Source: a virus. Taken from it: 64,000 bases of DNA. Position numbers and translations under genes: made by a program. The stretch is taken from the IMG/VR virus record IMGVR_UViG_3300030116_004255, positions 1-64,000 of that record; one strand, written 5' to 3'. The notes below the pieces were generated by a model. That model was given only the letters and a program-made list of their open reading frames with translations. It was not told where the DNA came from and made no database searches. Shown piece by piece: positions 36,727 to 44,308 of this stretch (the first letter of the stretch is position 1; each line of letters opens with the position of its first letter).

Positions 36727-36744
36727 ATATGTTTGCAAACATAT
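36727..36744. promoter_or_regulatory. 18-bp perfect palindrome in front of the major tail gene
   Basis: ATATGTTTGCAAACATAT begins right after the stop of the 36745..37053 gene and about 30 nt before the major tail start. It could fold as a hairpin in mRNA or be a protein site; the sequence has no T tract. Confidence 0.6.
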
Positions 36745-37053
36745 CTATTCTTCCTCAGAGAACCAATCCTCTTCGGAAACAGTGTCATCTACCTCATCGC
36801 TAGATTTATCGTCATTGTCTTCTGATAAAACAGTCTGACTGACTTCTTTGACTTCCCAATCTGATCCTTCTTCAATGAATTTAGGTATCCCTAGAGTACC
36901 GTTCCATTGACGACCAGTTGACTCTTTAAGTCTTTTCCAATCAGTCCCATTAACTTCTGTCCACTCATCTTTCGTAAATGTCAACCCAGTAATTTCATCA
37001 CCGATTGTCCCTGCTGGGTACAAAGGGTTAACTTTTATTTTTACTTTAGCCAT
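36745..37053 (-). CDS. Small head-tail region protein
   Basis: 102 aa. The first half (KIKVNPLYPAGTIGDEITGL..TKDEWTEVNGTDWKRLKEST) is beta-like; the second is strongly acidic (DNDDKSSDEVDDTVSEEDWF). It lies between the tail terminator and major tail protein. Unknown; perhaps a decoration or assembly protein. Confidence 0.62.
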   Translation of the reverse strand: MAKVKIKVNPLYPAGTIGDEITGLTFTKDEWTEVNGTDWKRLKESTGRQWNGTLGIPKFIEEGSDWEVKEVSQTVLSEDNDDKSSDEVDDTVSEEDWFSEEE

Positions 37054-37099
37054 AATTTACTCCTGAGATTATATTAGAGGATTTTTTTGCAGATTAGTG

Positions 37100-37579
37100 T
37101 TATTCAGTATATCGATAAGTCATTGCAACACTGATTTGGAATTGTGCTACTTGTATATCTCTTTGTTCTACTCTTGTAGGGGCTACTTGTACTTCAAAAT
37201 CGTAAATGAGAGCTTTAACTCCAGATCCAGTTGTGACTTCTATTTGTCCCTCAGTAAAGGCCTCTTTAAATATTATCTGTGCAATATTACTAGCAGTAGT
37301 AAAGTCTGGTTCTGATTTAGTACCATCACTACCCCATCTACCTGCATATACGATCATTGTCATGTCAGCTATATTGACTGCTGATTGAGAAGCTGGATCT
37401 AATAAAGAATTTCCGTTATTTGTTATAACAATAAAAGGTAATGTAGGACTACTAGGTAATCTAGTAGATATTCTTGTTGACACCTCGTCTGTTATGCTTG
37501 TTTTACTTAAAAGCCACGCCCTTAATACAATTTCAGGATCAGGTGGCATATTTGCGTTATCATTTATTCCAAAACCCAT
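37100..37579 (-). CDS. Tail terminator/tail completion protein
   Basis: 159 aa. PEIVLRAWLLSKTSITDEVS, TRISTRLPSSPTLPFIVITN and IYDFEVQVAPTRVEQRDIQV match the DUF3168/tail-terminator style fold, and the gene lies immediately before the tail tube genes. This protein closes the tail at the head-proximal end. Starts 1 nt from the gp10-like stop. Confidence 0.7.
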   Translation of the reverse strand: MGFGINDNANMPPDPEIVLRAWLLSKTSITDEVSTRISTRLPSSPTLPFIVITNNGNSLLDPASQSAVNIADMTMIVYAGRWGSDGTKSEPDFTTASNIAQIIFKEAFTEGQIEVTTGSGVKALIYDFEVQVAPTRVEQRDIQVAQFQISVAMTYRYTE

Positions 37580-38559
37580 TAGAAAGGAACCTCTCCACTA
37601 CCGCTTACAAATTCTATTGCTTGTGTTTCACCAGCATTTTCTACACTTAATTCATCTGCATCTTGCGGTGGTCTTACTGGCTGATAAGACATATAATTCA
37701 TCTTATTAGACATTTTCTTACCATTTACTACTAAATCATAATCAACTTGTGGAAAATAATGGGTTAATGCGGCCATAAGAGATTTACCTAACCAACCAAA
37801 GTTTCTTGCAGGACTAAAACTTTCTCTACCAGGATACCAACCACCATAAACAGTTTTCCACCAGTATGGAGCTTGATCCGCCTCACGAAGATTACCACCT
37901 GGTCCTGATCCAATACTAATACGACCAGTTGCTACTGATCTTGCGTCGCTAAAATAAATACCCCTAATTCTTATACTATCTCTTAAATTACCAGTGACAA
38001 TAGGTGCCTCTCTATTACCATCAGCATTACCAGTCTTCACTCCACCAATCATGTTGTACTGTATATCCCTAAGTAAGTTGGGCATACTAAACTCTTCAAT
38101 CGTCAAACCTTTTTTTTGCATATCCTTTAGAGCCTTTAAATATTCACGCTCTAACTTACCACCCATTTCTTTATTAATTTTTGCTTTTACATCTTCAGTT
38201 AATACTTGTCCAAACACTTGCGTTTTTTGTTGAACTTTGTTGTTATAGTAATTCTGCACTTTTTGTGTTGCAATTTTTCCGTAAAACCTATTTGCAATAC
38301 GAGTTGCTACACCCATAGTTTGAGGTATAACAGTTTGTCCAATACGACCAGATATTCTACCTGCAACTCTTCTTTGTATACGCAAAGAAGCACCCTGTCC
38401 TCTAGGTGTTAAAGATTTTAAGTCAGCACCAATTCTTGCATATTGTAGGCCTAAACTTCTTATAGGACGCAAGCCCTGATCAAGAACATTAAGAGATATA
38501 ACATCGCCAATACCTATGGAAGTTTGGTATAAAAGATCTGTAAAACGATTGCTAGCCAT
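37579..38559 (-). CDS. HK97 gp10-like head-tail protein, long variant
   Basis: 326 aa, about twice the length of typical gp10 proteins. The diagnostic region is IVTGNLRDSIRIRGIYFSDA followed by GRISIGSGPGGN and APYWWKTVYGGWYPGRESFS. The extra N-terminal ~180 residues are basic (RIQRRVAGRISGRIGQTVI), perhaps DNA-contacting. The C-terminal tail is acidic. Position between stopper and terminator supports a neck role. Confidence 0.72.
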   Translation of the reverse strand: MASNRFTDLLYQTSIGIGDVISLNVLDQGLRPIRSLGLQYARIGADLKSLTPRGQGASLRIQRRVAGRISGRIGQTVIPQTMGVATRIANRFYGKIATQKVQNYYNNKVQQKTQVFGQVLTEDVKAKINKEMGGKLEREYLKALKDMQKKGLTIEEFSMPNLLRDIQYNMIGGVKTGNADGNREAPIVTGNLRDSIRIRGIYFSDARSVATGRISIGSGPGGNLREADQAPYWWKTVYGGWYPGRESFSPARNFGWLGKSLMAALTHYFPQVDYDLVVNGKKMSNKMNYMSYQPVRPPQDADELSVENAGETQAIEFVSGSGEVPF

Positions 38560-38891
38560 TAGCTACTCTTTCTTACTTGTAGCCTTTTTATAACTGCACT
38601 TCCGTGTCTATTTTTCATAATACTAATACCAATGATTTCGTAATATGTTGAACCAATAGCAATACGATTACCATTATTTACAGTGACGCTAGCTGGTATG
38701 TAAAGATCATATTCGTCAACAAGAAGTTCTTTATTCTCTTGTGTTTCATCAGATCTTTGGGTGACTAATCTACCCTTAGTTGTAGTTGAAGTTGTCCAAC
38801 TAGAACTATACAAACCTCTGTCATCTACTGAAGAGGTATCTACTGTTTGAACTGTTATATCTTCTTTAAGATTTTTTGTATATACTGACAT
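38559..38891 (-). CDS. Head-tail stopper (head closure) protein
   Basis: 110 aa. LKEDITVQTVDTSSVDDRGL and KGRLVTQRSDET...LYIPASVTVNNGNRIAIGST and YYEIIGISIMKNRHGSAVIK fit the gp16/Phage_H_T_join beta-barrel. Stop and next start share one base. Function: seals the packaged head before tail joining. Confidence 0.7.
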   Translation of the reverse strand: MSVYTKNLKEDITVQTVDTSSVDDRGLYSSSWTTSTTTKGRLVTQRSDETQENKELLVDEYDLYIPASVTVNNGNRIAIGSTYYEIIGISIMKNRHGSAVIKRLQVRKSS

Positions 38892-38930
38892 ATCATTACT
38901 TTAGTAAGCAATTCCAGAATCATAAGGATT

Positions 38931-39464
38931 TTAGTTTTCTAGTTTTTTTCTTAATTTTTCTAGAGTTTCTCTTTTTTTCTGTATGTCAGCTAATTTACCG
39001 CTAGGATTTTCTAAACAATTTTTACAAACTTTTTGTCTACCGTCTTTGTATTTTTGTGTCTTACCAAAACTTTTTATAGGTACTATATCACCACATTTAG
39101 CACATTGTTTTTCTGTTGGGTTCCAACTTTGTTTTTCTACATACTGCTGTGCTTCTTTGACGCCAAGCCAAATAGCAGGATCTTCTTTCATCCAACTTAA
39201 AAACTTTTCTAGGCCTATTGGTAGATCTTCATACAATTCTCTAACAGTAAGGCCGTATTTACCATCTCTAATTCTGTCAATAACAGTAATTGCTACTTGA
39301 TGATCTATTGCAGATATAGGATCAAAGCCTGCTTGTTCTCTTAATTGTCTAACTCTTTCGTGTGAACACTCCCACTCTCTAGCCCAATCACTTAAAGGTT
39401 TGTGTGGATCAGCTTTAAATAATTCATAAGCCTTTTCAACATTAGGTACTTTTCTACTTGGCAT
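38931..39464 (-). CDS. DNA-binding-like protein: HTH plus zinc ribbon
   Basis: 177 aa. N-terminal helix-turn-helix-like KPLSDWAREWECSHERVRQL and a central zinc ribbon CAKCGDIVPIKSFGKTQKYK...VCKNC with two CxxC knuckles, followed by a basic coiled end (KKRETLEKLRKKLEN). The ribbon resembles those of HNH endonucleases and recombination endonucleases, but no HNH core is seen. It is inserted in the head-tail block beside WhiB, so a regulatory role in late expression is plausible. Confidence 0.65.
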   Translation of the reverse strand: MPSRKVPNVEKAYELFKADPHKPLSDWAREWECSHERVRQLREQAGFDPISAIDHQVAITVIDRIRDGKYGLTVRELYEDLPIGLEKFLSWMKEDPAIWLGVKEAQQYVEKQSWNPTEKQCAKCGDIVPIKSFGKTQKYKDGRQKVCKNCLENPSGKLADIQKKRETLEKLRKKLEN

Positions 39465-39744
39465 CTTTCCTCTTTCTAGTTAGTCCTCTTTCTTTTCTAA
39501 TTTTCCTACGCTCTCTTTCTGATAGTCCACCCCATATACCAAACTTTTCATTATTCACTATGGAATATTCTAAACAGTGTTCTTGGGCAACACAGGAATT
39601 ACATAATTCTTTTGCTTTTCTTGTGCTTGCACCTCTATCTGGAAAAAATAGATCAGGATCTTCGCCTATGCAGTTGGCATCAACCTGCCACCATAACTCT
39701 TGTAGTCTTAGTAGATTACTTAGAGCTTCCTGTTTATAGTCCAC
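39454..39744 (-). CDS. whiB: WhiB-family iron-sulfur regulator
   Basis: 96 aa, GTG start at 39744 after AAGGGTG. The four cluster cysteines are C25, C48, C51, C57 (C-x22-C-x2-C-x5-C), and the beta-turn is GIWGG at 69-73, followed by a basic DNA-binding tail (RERRKIRKERGLTRKRK). WhiB proteins occur only in Actinobacteria and their phages, bind [4Fe-4S] and act with the principal sigma factor. Placed among head-tail genes, it could retune late transcription or host redox/division genes, as TM4 WhiBTM4 does. It overlaps its neighbours on both sides. Confidence 0.93.
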   Translation of the reverse strand: MDYKQEALSNLLRLQELWWQVDANCIGEDPDLFFPDRGASTRKAKELCNSCVAQEHCLEYSIVNNEKFGIWGGLSERERRKIRKERGLTRKRKDAK

Positions 39745-39893
39745 TGTTCACCCTTAATGATTTCATCAAATTGTTTGTTTACTTCTATCATTTGATTCAC
39801 ATTTTTTCTTGTGTACTCATTAAGGTGTGCGTGTAGCAAACCGTGGTAATTTAAAAATCCAATTAGCCAAGTGTATGTTGCTAGATCTAGCAT
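39720..39893 (-). CDS. 57-aa protein upstream of whiB
   Basis: Starts by TAATG overlap with the stop of the connector gene and overlaps the whiB start by 25 nt. Sequence MLDLATYTWLIGFLNYHGLL then HAHLNEYTRKNVNQMIEVNK is helical. Likely real because it fills the gap exactly and couples translation. Unknown function. Confidence 0.6.
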   Translation of the reverse strand: MLDLATYTWLIGFLNYHGLLHAHLNEYTRKNVNQMIEVNKQFDEIIKGEQWTINRKL

Positions 39894-40531
39894 TAAACAA
39901 ACACCTGTTTTTTATAAGGTGCTAATAATAACTTATCACTTTCTCTAAGTAATGGTCCATCGAAATATGCTAAAGGATCAGCATACTTTACATCTAAATC
40001 GCCGATGCGTTCTTCAATAACTGTGTTCATATTTGCCCCATTGGTCGAGTCCGCTAAATGAGTGTTCACAGCACCACTATCAGCGTTTGAACTTAAATTC
40101 AAACTCGACAATATTATTCTTGCACATATTCTTGCGCTTGTAAACTTTATATCGTCAGGAATTGTTGAATAGCCTGCATTGTAAGATACTGATATATTCT
40201 TAGGTTTAGCACCTGACCAACGACCTAATACTCTTTCTACTCTACCGTTAGAGTGAAATACAAAATCATTTTCATTACCTTCAGTAAGAGCATTACCATC
40301 TTCAGTGATAGAGCTGACAGAGTTTACAGGAATATGTTTTAAATTAATTTCTCTGTTATTGTCACCAAATAGTGTTTCAGTTTGATTTGCTGCCTCAACA
40401 TCATATCCTAGATATGTTTTAATTATTTGATCAGCAAAGGGAATGATCGAATTGGTCACAGTTGTTTCAACTGTTGAACTTAGATCTACACCTAATATAG
40501 TTTCGACATCAGTGTAAGCGCAAAGAGCCAT
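39893..40531 (-). CDS. Head-tail connector (gp6-like) protein
   Basis: 212 aa. ALCAYTDVETILGVDLSSTV, ITNSIIPFADQIIKTYLGYD, PVNSVSSITEDGNALTEGND-like region and AGYSTIPDDIKFTSARICAR match the phage gp6-like adaptor (first connector below the portal). GVGD-like elements are absent. Position after the capsid block supports it. It forms a dodecameric ring in relatives. Confidence 0.75.
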   Translation of the reverse strand: MALCAYTDVETILGVDLSSTVETTVTNSIIPFADQIIKTYLGYDVEAANQTETLFGDNNREINLKHIPVNSVSSITEDGNALTEGNENDFVFHSNGRVERVLGRWSGAKPKNISVSYNAGYSTIPDDIKFTSARICARIILSSLNLSSNADSGAVNTHLADSTNGANMNTVIEERIGDLDVKYADPLAYFDGPLLRESDKLLLAPYKKQVFV

Positions 40532-40542
40532 TTAGGATCTCC

Positions 40543-40785
40543 TTACTTATTTTCAGATGGTTTAACTGCTTTTGTTTCTACTTTTTTCTTTGGAGCTTCT
40601 TTTTTCTTAGCAGGAGCTTTTTTACCCCAACCTTTTTCTTTTAACCAGCTTTCTGGATATGTTTTTCCAGCTCCACCAATTTTAGAAGCATTTGATTTAG
40701 GAAGTTCAGCTTTAGGTCCTTCAAATAAAGTACCATCGCCTAATTCCCAAAGATCTTTTTCCAATTTAACGAATTTTTCACTCAT
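40543..40785 (-). CDS. Small Lys-rich head-region protein
   Basis: 80 aa. N-half FVKLEKDLWELGDGTLFEGP; C-half is Lys/Ala/Pro-rich (KKAPAKKKEAPKKKVETKAV), like DNA-binding or decoration tails. It is the first sizeable gene downstream of the capsid terminator. Function unknown. Confidence 0.6.
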   Translation of the reverse strand: MSEKFVKLEKDLWELGDGTLFEGPKAELPKSNASKIGGAGKTYPESWLKEKGWGKKAPAKKKEAPKKKVETKAVKPSENK

Positions 40786-40808
40786 AATTATTTAATCCTA
40801 ACTTATTT

Positions 40809-40871
40809 TTATCTCTTTTTAGGTCTTTTACCCATAGGCTTTTTTTTCTTTGGCTTATTATGATAAGGCAT
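40809..40871 (-). CDS. 20-aa basic peptide
   Basis: Encodes MPYHNKPKKKKPMGKRPKKR, with eleven Lys/Arg. ATG follows AGGAATATTAT. Very short basic peptides of this type occur next to capsid genes in other marine phages (recollection, not verified). It could bind DNA or RNA. Confidence 0.45.
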   Translation of the reverse strand: MPYHNKPKKKKPMGKRPKKR

Positions 40872-40952
40872 AATATTCCTTTCTGTCGTGGTAGGTGGCT
40901 AAGTATGCCCTTACTTTATATCGCTTTGAAACCTACCGATTGTATACAATCT

Positions 40953-40986
40953 AAAAAAATATAGGGGCTATTGCTAACCCCTATAT
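40953..40986 (-). terminator. Rho-independent terminator after major capsid gene
   Basis: ATATAGGGG pairs with CCCCTATAT around a 10-nt loop and is followed by seven T on the minus strand. It would separate capsid from connector transcripts or lower the latter. Confidence 0.88.
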
Positions 40987-41002
40987 TTAAAGTTAAATGC
41001 TA

Positions 41003-42244
41003 TTAAGCACTTGTGATCTTGTGGAAAGCCTCTTGTCTGTAAACAGGGAATCCAACGCGCATTGTAGCTCTGATCACCATGATGTTCTTTGTAAAGTTTT
41101 CACCGTGGGAATCGCTAACTGCGACATCAATACCTTGCCTCATTACGACATGAGCTGCTTCACCGCCACCGAACTTACCAACTAGGATAGTTCCTTCAGA
41201 GATTGCAGTTGTTGGAACAACTTTTAATCCCCAAAGTTGGTTAGCTACTGCACCAGCGTATCCGCCTGCGGATGTGAACACTGGAGCTTTTGCTGCATAA
41301 CCAGCAGATGATGTGCCAGCAAAATCTTCGTCTAATTGAAGAACGATTTGTGACCAATCATTTGGGTGGATTACGATAGCATCTGGCTCTGTGAAAGCAT
41401 TTACTCTAATATCTGTAATTGCTCCATAGATTGCGCCAATTCTACCAAGTCCGCCTGCATAAGATCCATAAGCAGTAGATCCAACATTGGATTTTCCTGC
41501 GTCTAATAGACCTTCTAGGTTAGGTGATGTACCATCACCAGCAATAAGCTGACCGTCTAGTCTTAATCTCATCATGGTTTGTAGTCTAGAGTTCAAATAT
41601 GATTCTAAACCGCTAACATCTTGCATCAACTCATCTGTGACTGGAATGTTAACACCAAGTTTTGAGATTGTGGCTGTTCTCTCGGTGAATGCTAATGCTG
41701 CTTCTCCAACTGCTGCTGCTTCTGCGGCTTCAGCTGCGTTATTTGTGAAAGTAGTTTCTTCCAAATATACGAAAGCATTTTGATCTGTTTGAATTTGATC
41801 AAACAAGTTAATTACTGCATTAGGATCACGAAGAGCTGTTTCTAAAATACCAGGTTGTCTTAATGACTCTGGTGGGTATCCTGTTGTAGTTAAGTTTGTT
41901 TTTAACTCAAAAGGAACTGTGGATTGAATATTCTTCGCACCATTTTCGACATAGCTTTTGTAAGCTGCTGATTTCATAACCTCAGCACCGAAAGATCCAA
42001 CTTTTGGCTCTTCTGATGGGTTAGGAACAGATGCTACTGCATTATCAGAAAGATCTAATTTAGATTTAGCTTCAGCTACTTTTAAATCATCTCTTAAAGA
42101 TGCAAGTTCTTCATTTCTGTCAATGATTGCTTGCTTTTGCTCAGGGGTAGCACCACCTTCTTGACCTTTAACTTCGTCAAAAAGATTTTTTAATTCACCA
42201 GACTTTTGCGCTATATCATCACGAGTTTTTACAACTTCGCTCAT
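41003..42244 (-). CDS. HK97-type major capsid protein
   Basis: 413 aa. N-terminal helical delta-domain (RDDIAQKSGELKNLFDEVKG to ~residue 70) is usually removed by the prohead protease. Then the HK97 core: SLRQPGILETALRDPNAV, TATISKLGVNIPVTDELMQD, MMRLRLDGQLIAGDGTSPNL, DAIVIHPNDWSQIVLQLDED, and the C-terminal strand NFTKNIMVIRATMRVGFPVY. Start supported by GAGGAG. Followed by a strong terminator. Confidence 0.93.
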   Translation of the reverse strand: MSEVVKTRDDIAQKSGELKNLFDEVKGQEGGATPEQKQAIIDRNEELASLRDDLKVAEAKSKLDLSDNAVASVPNPSEEPKVGSFGAEVMKSAAYKSYVENGAKNIQSTVPFELKTNLTTTGYPPESLRQPGILETALRDPNAVINLFDQIQTDQNAFVYLEETTFTNNAAEAAEAAAVGEAALAFTERTATISKLGVNIPVTDELMQDVSGLESYLNSRLQTMMRLRLDGQLIAGDGTSPNLEGLLDAGKSNVGSTAYGSYAGGLGRIGAIYGAITDIRVNAFTEPDAIVIHPNDWSQIVLQLDEDFAGTSSAGYAAKAPVFTSAGGYAGAVANQLWGLKVVPTTAISEGTILVGKFGGGEAAHVVMRQGIDVAVSDSHGENFTKNIMVIRATMRVGFPVYRQEAFHKITSA

Positions 42245-42249
42245 AATAT

Positions 42250-43740
42250 TTACTCCTCAATAATCTCGTTATCTTGTACTTCTACATCGACTAATATTGA
42301 GTCTGTTAAGATTTCTTGTGATTCAAGCCATAGCTTGTCCAACTCGTCATCTAGGACTTCTTCTGTTGGTAATTCAGCTTCGTCAATAGGATCTTCCTCT
42401 GTTCTTTCGTCCCCTGTGTCTACTTCTGGTTCAGGATCTGCCACAACGGTTTCTACTTCAGCTTGCGCCTCAACAGTTTCCTCTGCTTTAGGTTCTTCCT
42501 CAGTTGTATCTACTGGTTCTGTTTGAACTTCGGTTTCCTCGACTTCTACTTCATTTACAACTTCTGCTGTTTCTGACAAATCGCCCTCACTTCCAAATTC
42601 ATCTACGAATTTATCTATTTCCGCAAAAGCGTCTGAAACGCTTTCTTGGACTGCTCTGAGAGCTTCTGTCGCTGAAACTCCCAACTTCCTACCATTCTTT
42701 TGCCTGAGTTCCCCAATGGATTGAACTCTGGCCACTAGGCTATTCAATGCAGCAAGCACATCTTTTACCTCATCAGAAAATCGCTTACCTTGCACGCTGG
42801 CACGATCTTCTAAAACCTCTTCGCCTTTTACTACTGACATTTTTTTTGCTATTTCATTTAACAGATCTAGCGAGTCTTGATCTGTTGGTACTTCTTTGAG
42901 TATGTCTTTCATATTCAAAGCTATGTCATTTAAAACTTCCATAGCTTTTTTGGTTTTACCCATTACTTTGTCATAGTCTTCGTGTGTAGCACACGGCATA
43001 TAAAAAATTTGTCCATCTGCGTCATGAGTATGTGATCCACTGCAACCTAATTGTTTAGCACGATCTTCAGCTTCTTCTGCTGACATATACATATCGCCAG
43101 TAGGTTTTGCTTTTTCTTCTTTCATACCCTCTTTAGCACATTTACCTGTCTTGTCGTAATCACACTCACCATATCCTTTTTCTTCCTCTTCAGGATCTTC
43201 TTTTTGGATACTGTCGTGTGATAAAACACCTTTTTGATCTGTATCATCTTTTTGACTTTTTATAGCCATAGTAAATGTTTCTTGATTAGCACCGACTAAT
43301 ACTGGGCTTACTTCATAAACGCTTAGATCTTTTAAGTATCTAACATCTTGTTCTTCGTCATTTGCACTTTTAGCAAACTTACCATATTCACTGTCATTTA
43401 CTCTAAAACCAAATGACCATTGTTGTAGATTACCCATATTCTTGACGAGCTTGTAGGCCTCTGCACCAGACTCGGTGTCCATAAAAAATTCACCGTCAAA
43501 AATTGCTTTCTCTTCGTCTTTTACAATTTTACCTTTACCGATTGGTTTATCCCATTGGTGCGCCCAGACCATTGGTACTGTTTCTGATTCTTTATCAAAG
43601 CCTGATTTGATAGCTTGTGGTAATACAACATCGCCATCTGTATCAATGTCGTTGAACAGTGAGAATACTGCTGCAACCTTTCCTTTTTCCTCGTCACCTT
43701 CTTTAAATTCTACTTGTATTTTTTTATACTCGTCTGACAT
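42250..43740 (-). CDS. Prohead protease (HK97 family) with long C-terminal extension
   Basis: 496 aa starting at MSDEYKKIQV (ATG 43740, GGAG upstream). The first ~190 residues are the S78 protease: AVFSLFNDIDTDGDVVLPQA, VPMVWAHQWDKPIGKG (catalytic His), LQQWSFGFRV (catalytic Ser), VYEVSPVLVGANQ. A mid-section (residues 220-290) has a Cys/His-containing domain (GECDYDKTGKCAKEG, GCSGSHTHDADGQIFYMPCA). The last ~150 residues are acidic (EVEVEETEVQTEPVDTTEEE), scaffold-like, so protease and scaffold may be fused. Confidence 0.88.
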   Translation of the reverse strand: MSDEYKKIQVEFKEGDEEKGKVAAVFSLFNDIDTDGDVVLPQAIKSGFDKESETVPMVWAHQWDKPIGKGKIVKDEEKAIFDGEFFMDTESGAEAYKLVKNMGNLQQWSFGFRVNDSEYGKFAKSANDEEQDVRYLKDLSVYEVSPVLVGANQETFTMAIKSQKDDTDQKGVLSHDSIQKEDPEEEEKGYGECDYDKTGKCAKEGMKEEKAKPTGDMYMSAEEAEDRAKQLGCSGSHTHDADGQIFYMPCATHEDYDKVMGKTKKAMEVLNDIALNMKDILKEVPTDQDSLDLLNEIAKKMSVVKGEEVLEDRASVQGKRFSDEVKDVLAALNSLVARVQSIGELRQKNGRKLGVSATEALRAVQESVSDAFAEIDKFVDEFGSEGDLSETAEVVNEVEVEETEVQTEPVDTTEEEPKAEETVEAQAEVETVVADPEPEVDTGDERTEEDPIDEAELPTEEVLDDELDKLWLESQEILTDSILVDVEVQDNEIIEE

Positions 43741-43863
43741 AGCATTTAACTCCAATTCAAAAATATATTTTCTATCGCTATTATGCAATATTAACTAAAA
43801 ATTTTTTACTTTTGTGTATTTACGATAGCCAACAGTAAATACTCAAATGTTGCATACTAGTGG

Positions 43864-43869
43864 TATAAT
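43864..43869 (+). promoter_or_regulatory. Extended -10 promoter for the moron genes
   Basis: TGGTATAAT (TG-n-TATAAT) ends 5 nt before ATG 43875, so the mRNA is probably leaderless. No clear -35, as is usual for extended -10. Confidence 0.65.
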
Positions 43870-43874
43870 TGCCT

Positions 43875-44114
43875 ATGGACGATATATTAGTGATTGCGAC
43901 ACTTCATATCTCCTCTGGAAGTTTCCAGATGACTGTAAAGTCTGACAAGACTGCGACTGCGGAAATTTTCGGTGAATTAATCACATTAAAAATGATTAAT
44001 AATAAAATAGAAATATCAGACAAGTTCAGCGCTAGTCAATTTAAAGGCGGTGCTGAAGAAAGAGATGAATTAATCAAATGGCTGAAACAAACAATGAAAG
44101 AAGCGCTAGCATAG
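43875..44114 (+). CDS. Moron gene 1, unknown 79-aa protein
   Basis: Plus-strand gene between portal and protease, both minus strand. The ATG at 43875 is preferred over a TTG at 43869 because TATAAT ends 5 nt before it. Sequence: DILVIATLHISSGSFQMTVK, ISDKFSASQFKGGAEERDEL and a helical end IKWLKQTMKEALA. No family recognised. A convergent autonomous unit inside the late operon is typical of a moron. Confidence 0.68.
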   Translation: MDDILVIATLHISSGSFQMTVKSDKTATAEIFGELITLKMINNKIEISDKFSASQFKGGAEERDELIKWLKQTMKEALA

Positions 44115-44308
44115 ATAGTTCAAATGACAACTTTGCTCTTTTTATGGACGCTATATCAGTATCAGATCGATCCAACAGAAATAAAATTATAACTGATTGG
44201 TTGGCTGTTTTATCTGCATCTGATCAAGATAGATTAGTTAACAAACTAAAAAATCGTGGTATTGAATATCAACCAAAAGAAAATTCTAGATTTTTTGAAA
44301 ATTCTTAA
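44078..44308 (+). CDS. Moron gene 2, unknown 76-aa protein
   Basis: Overlaps the previous gene by 37 nt in another frame, which may mean the true start is further in (for example MDAISVSDRS). It contains NRNKIITDWLAVLSASDQDR and ends facing the portal stop with a 4-nt overlap. Helical, acidic. Function unknown. Confidence 0.58.
   Translation: MAETNNERSASIDSSNDNFALFMDAISVSDRSNRNKIITDWLAVLSASDQDRLVNKLKNRGIEYQPKENSRFFENS

Noticed and set aside
40872-40950. Promoter between capsid terminator and connector genes
   Set aside because: TATAAAG and TTGTAT are there but the spacing (23 nt) is wrong.
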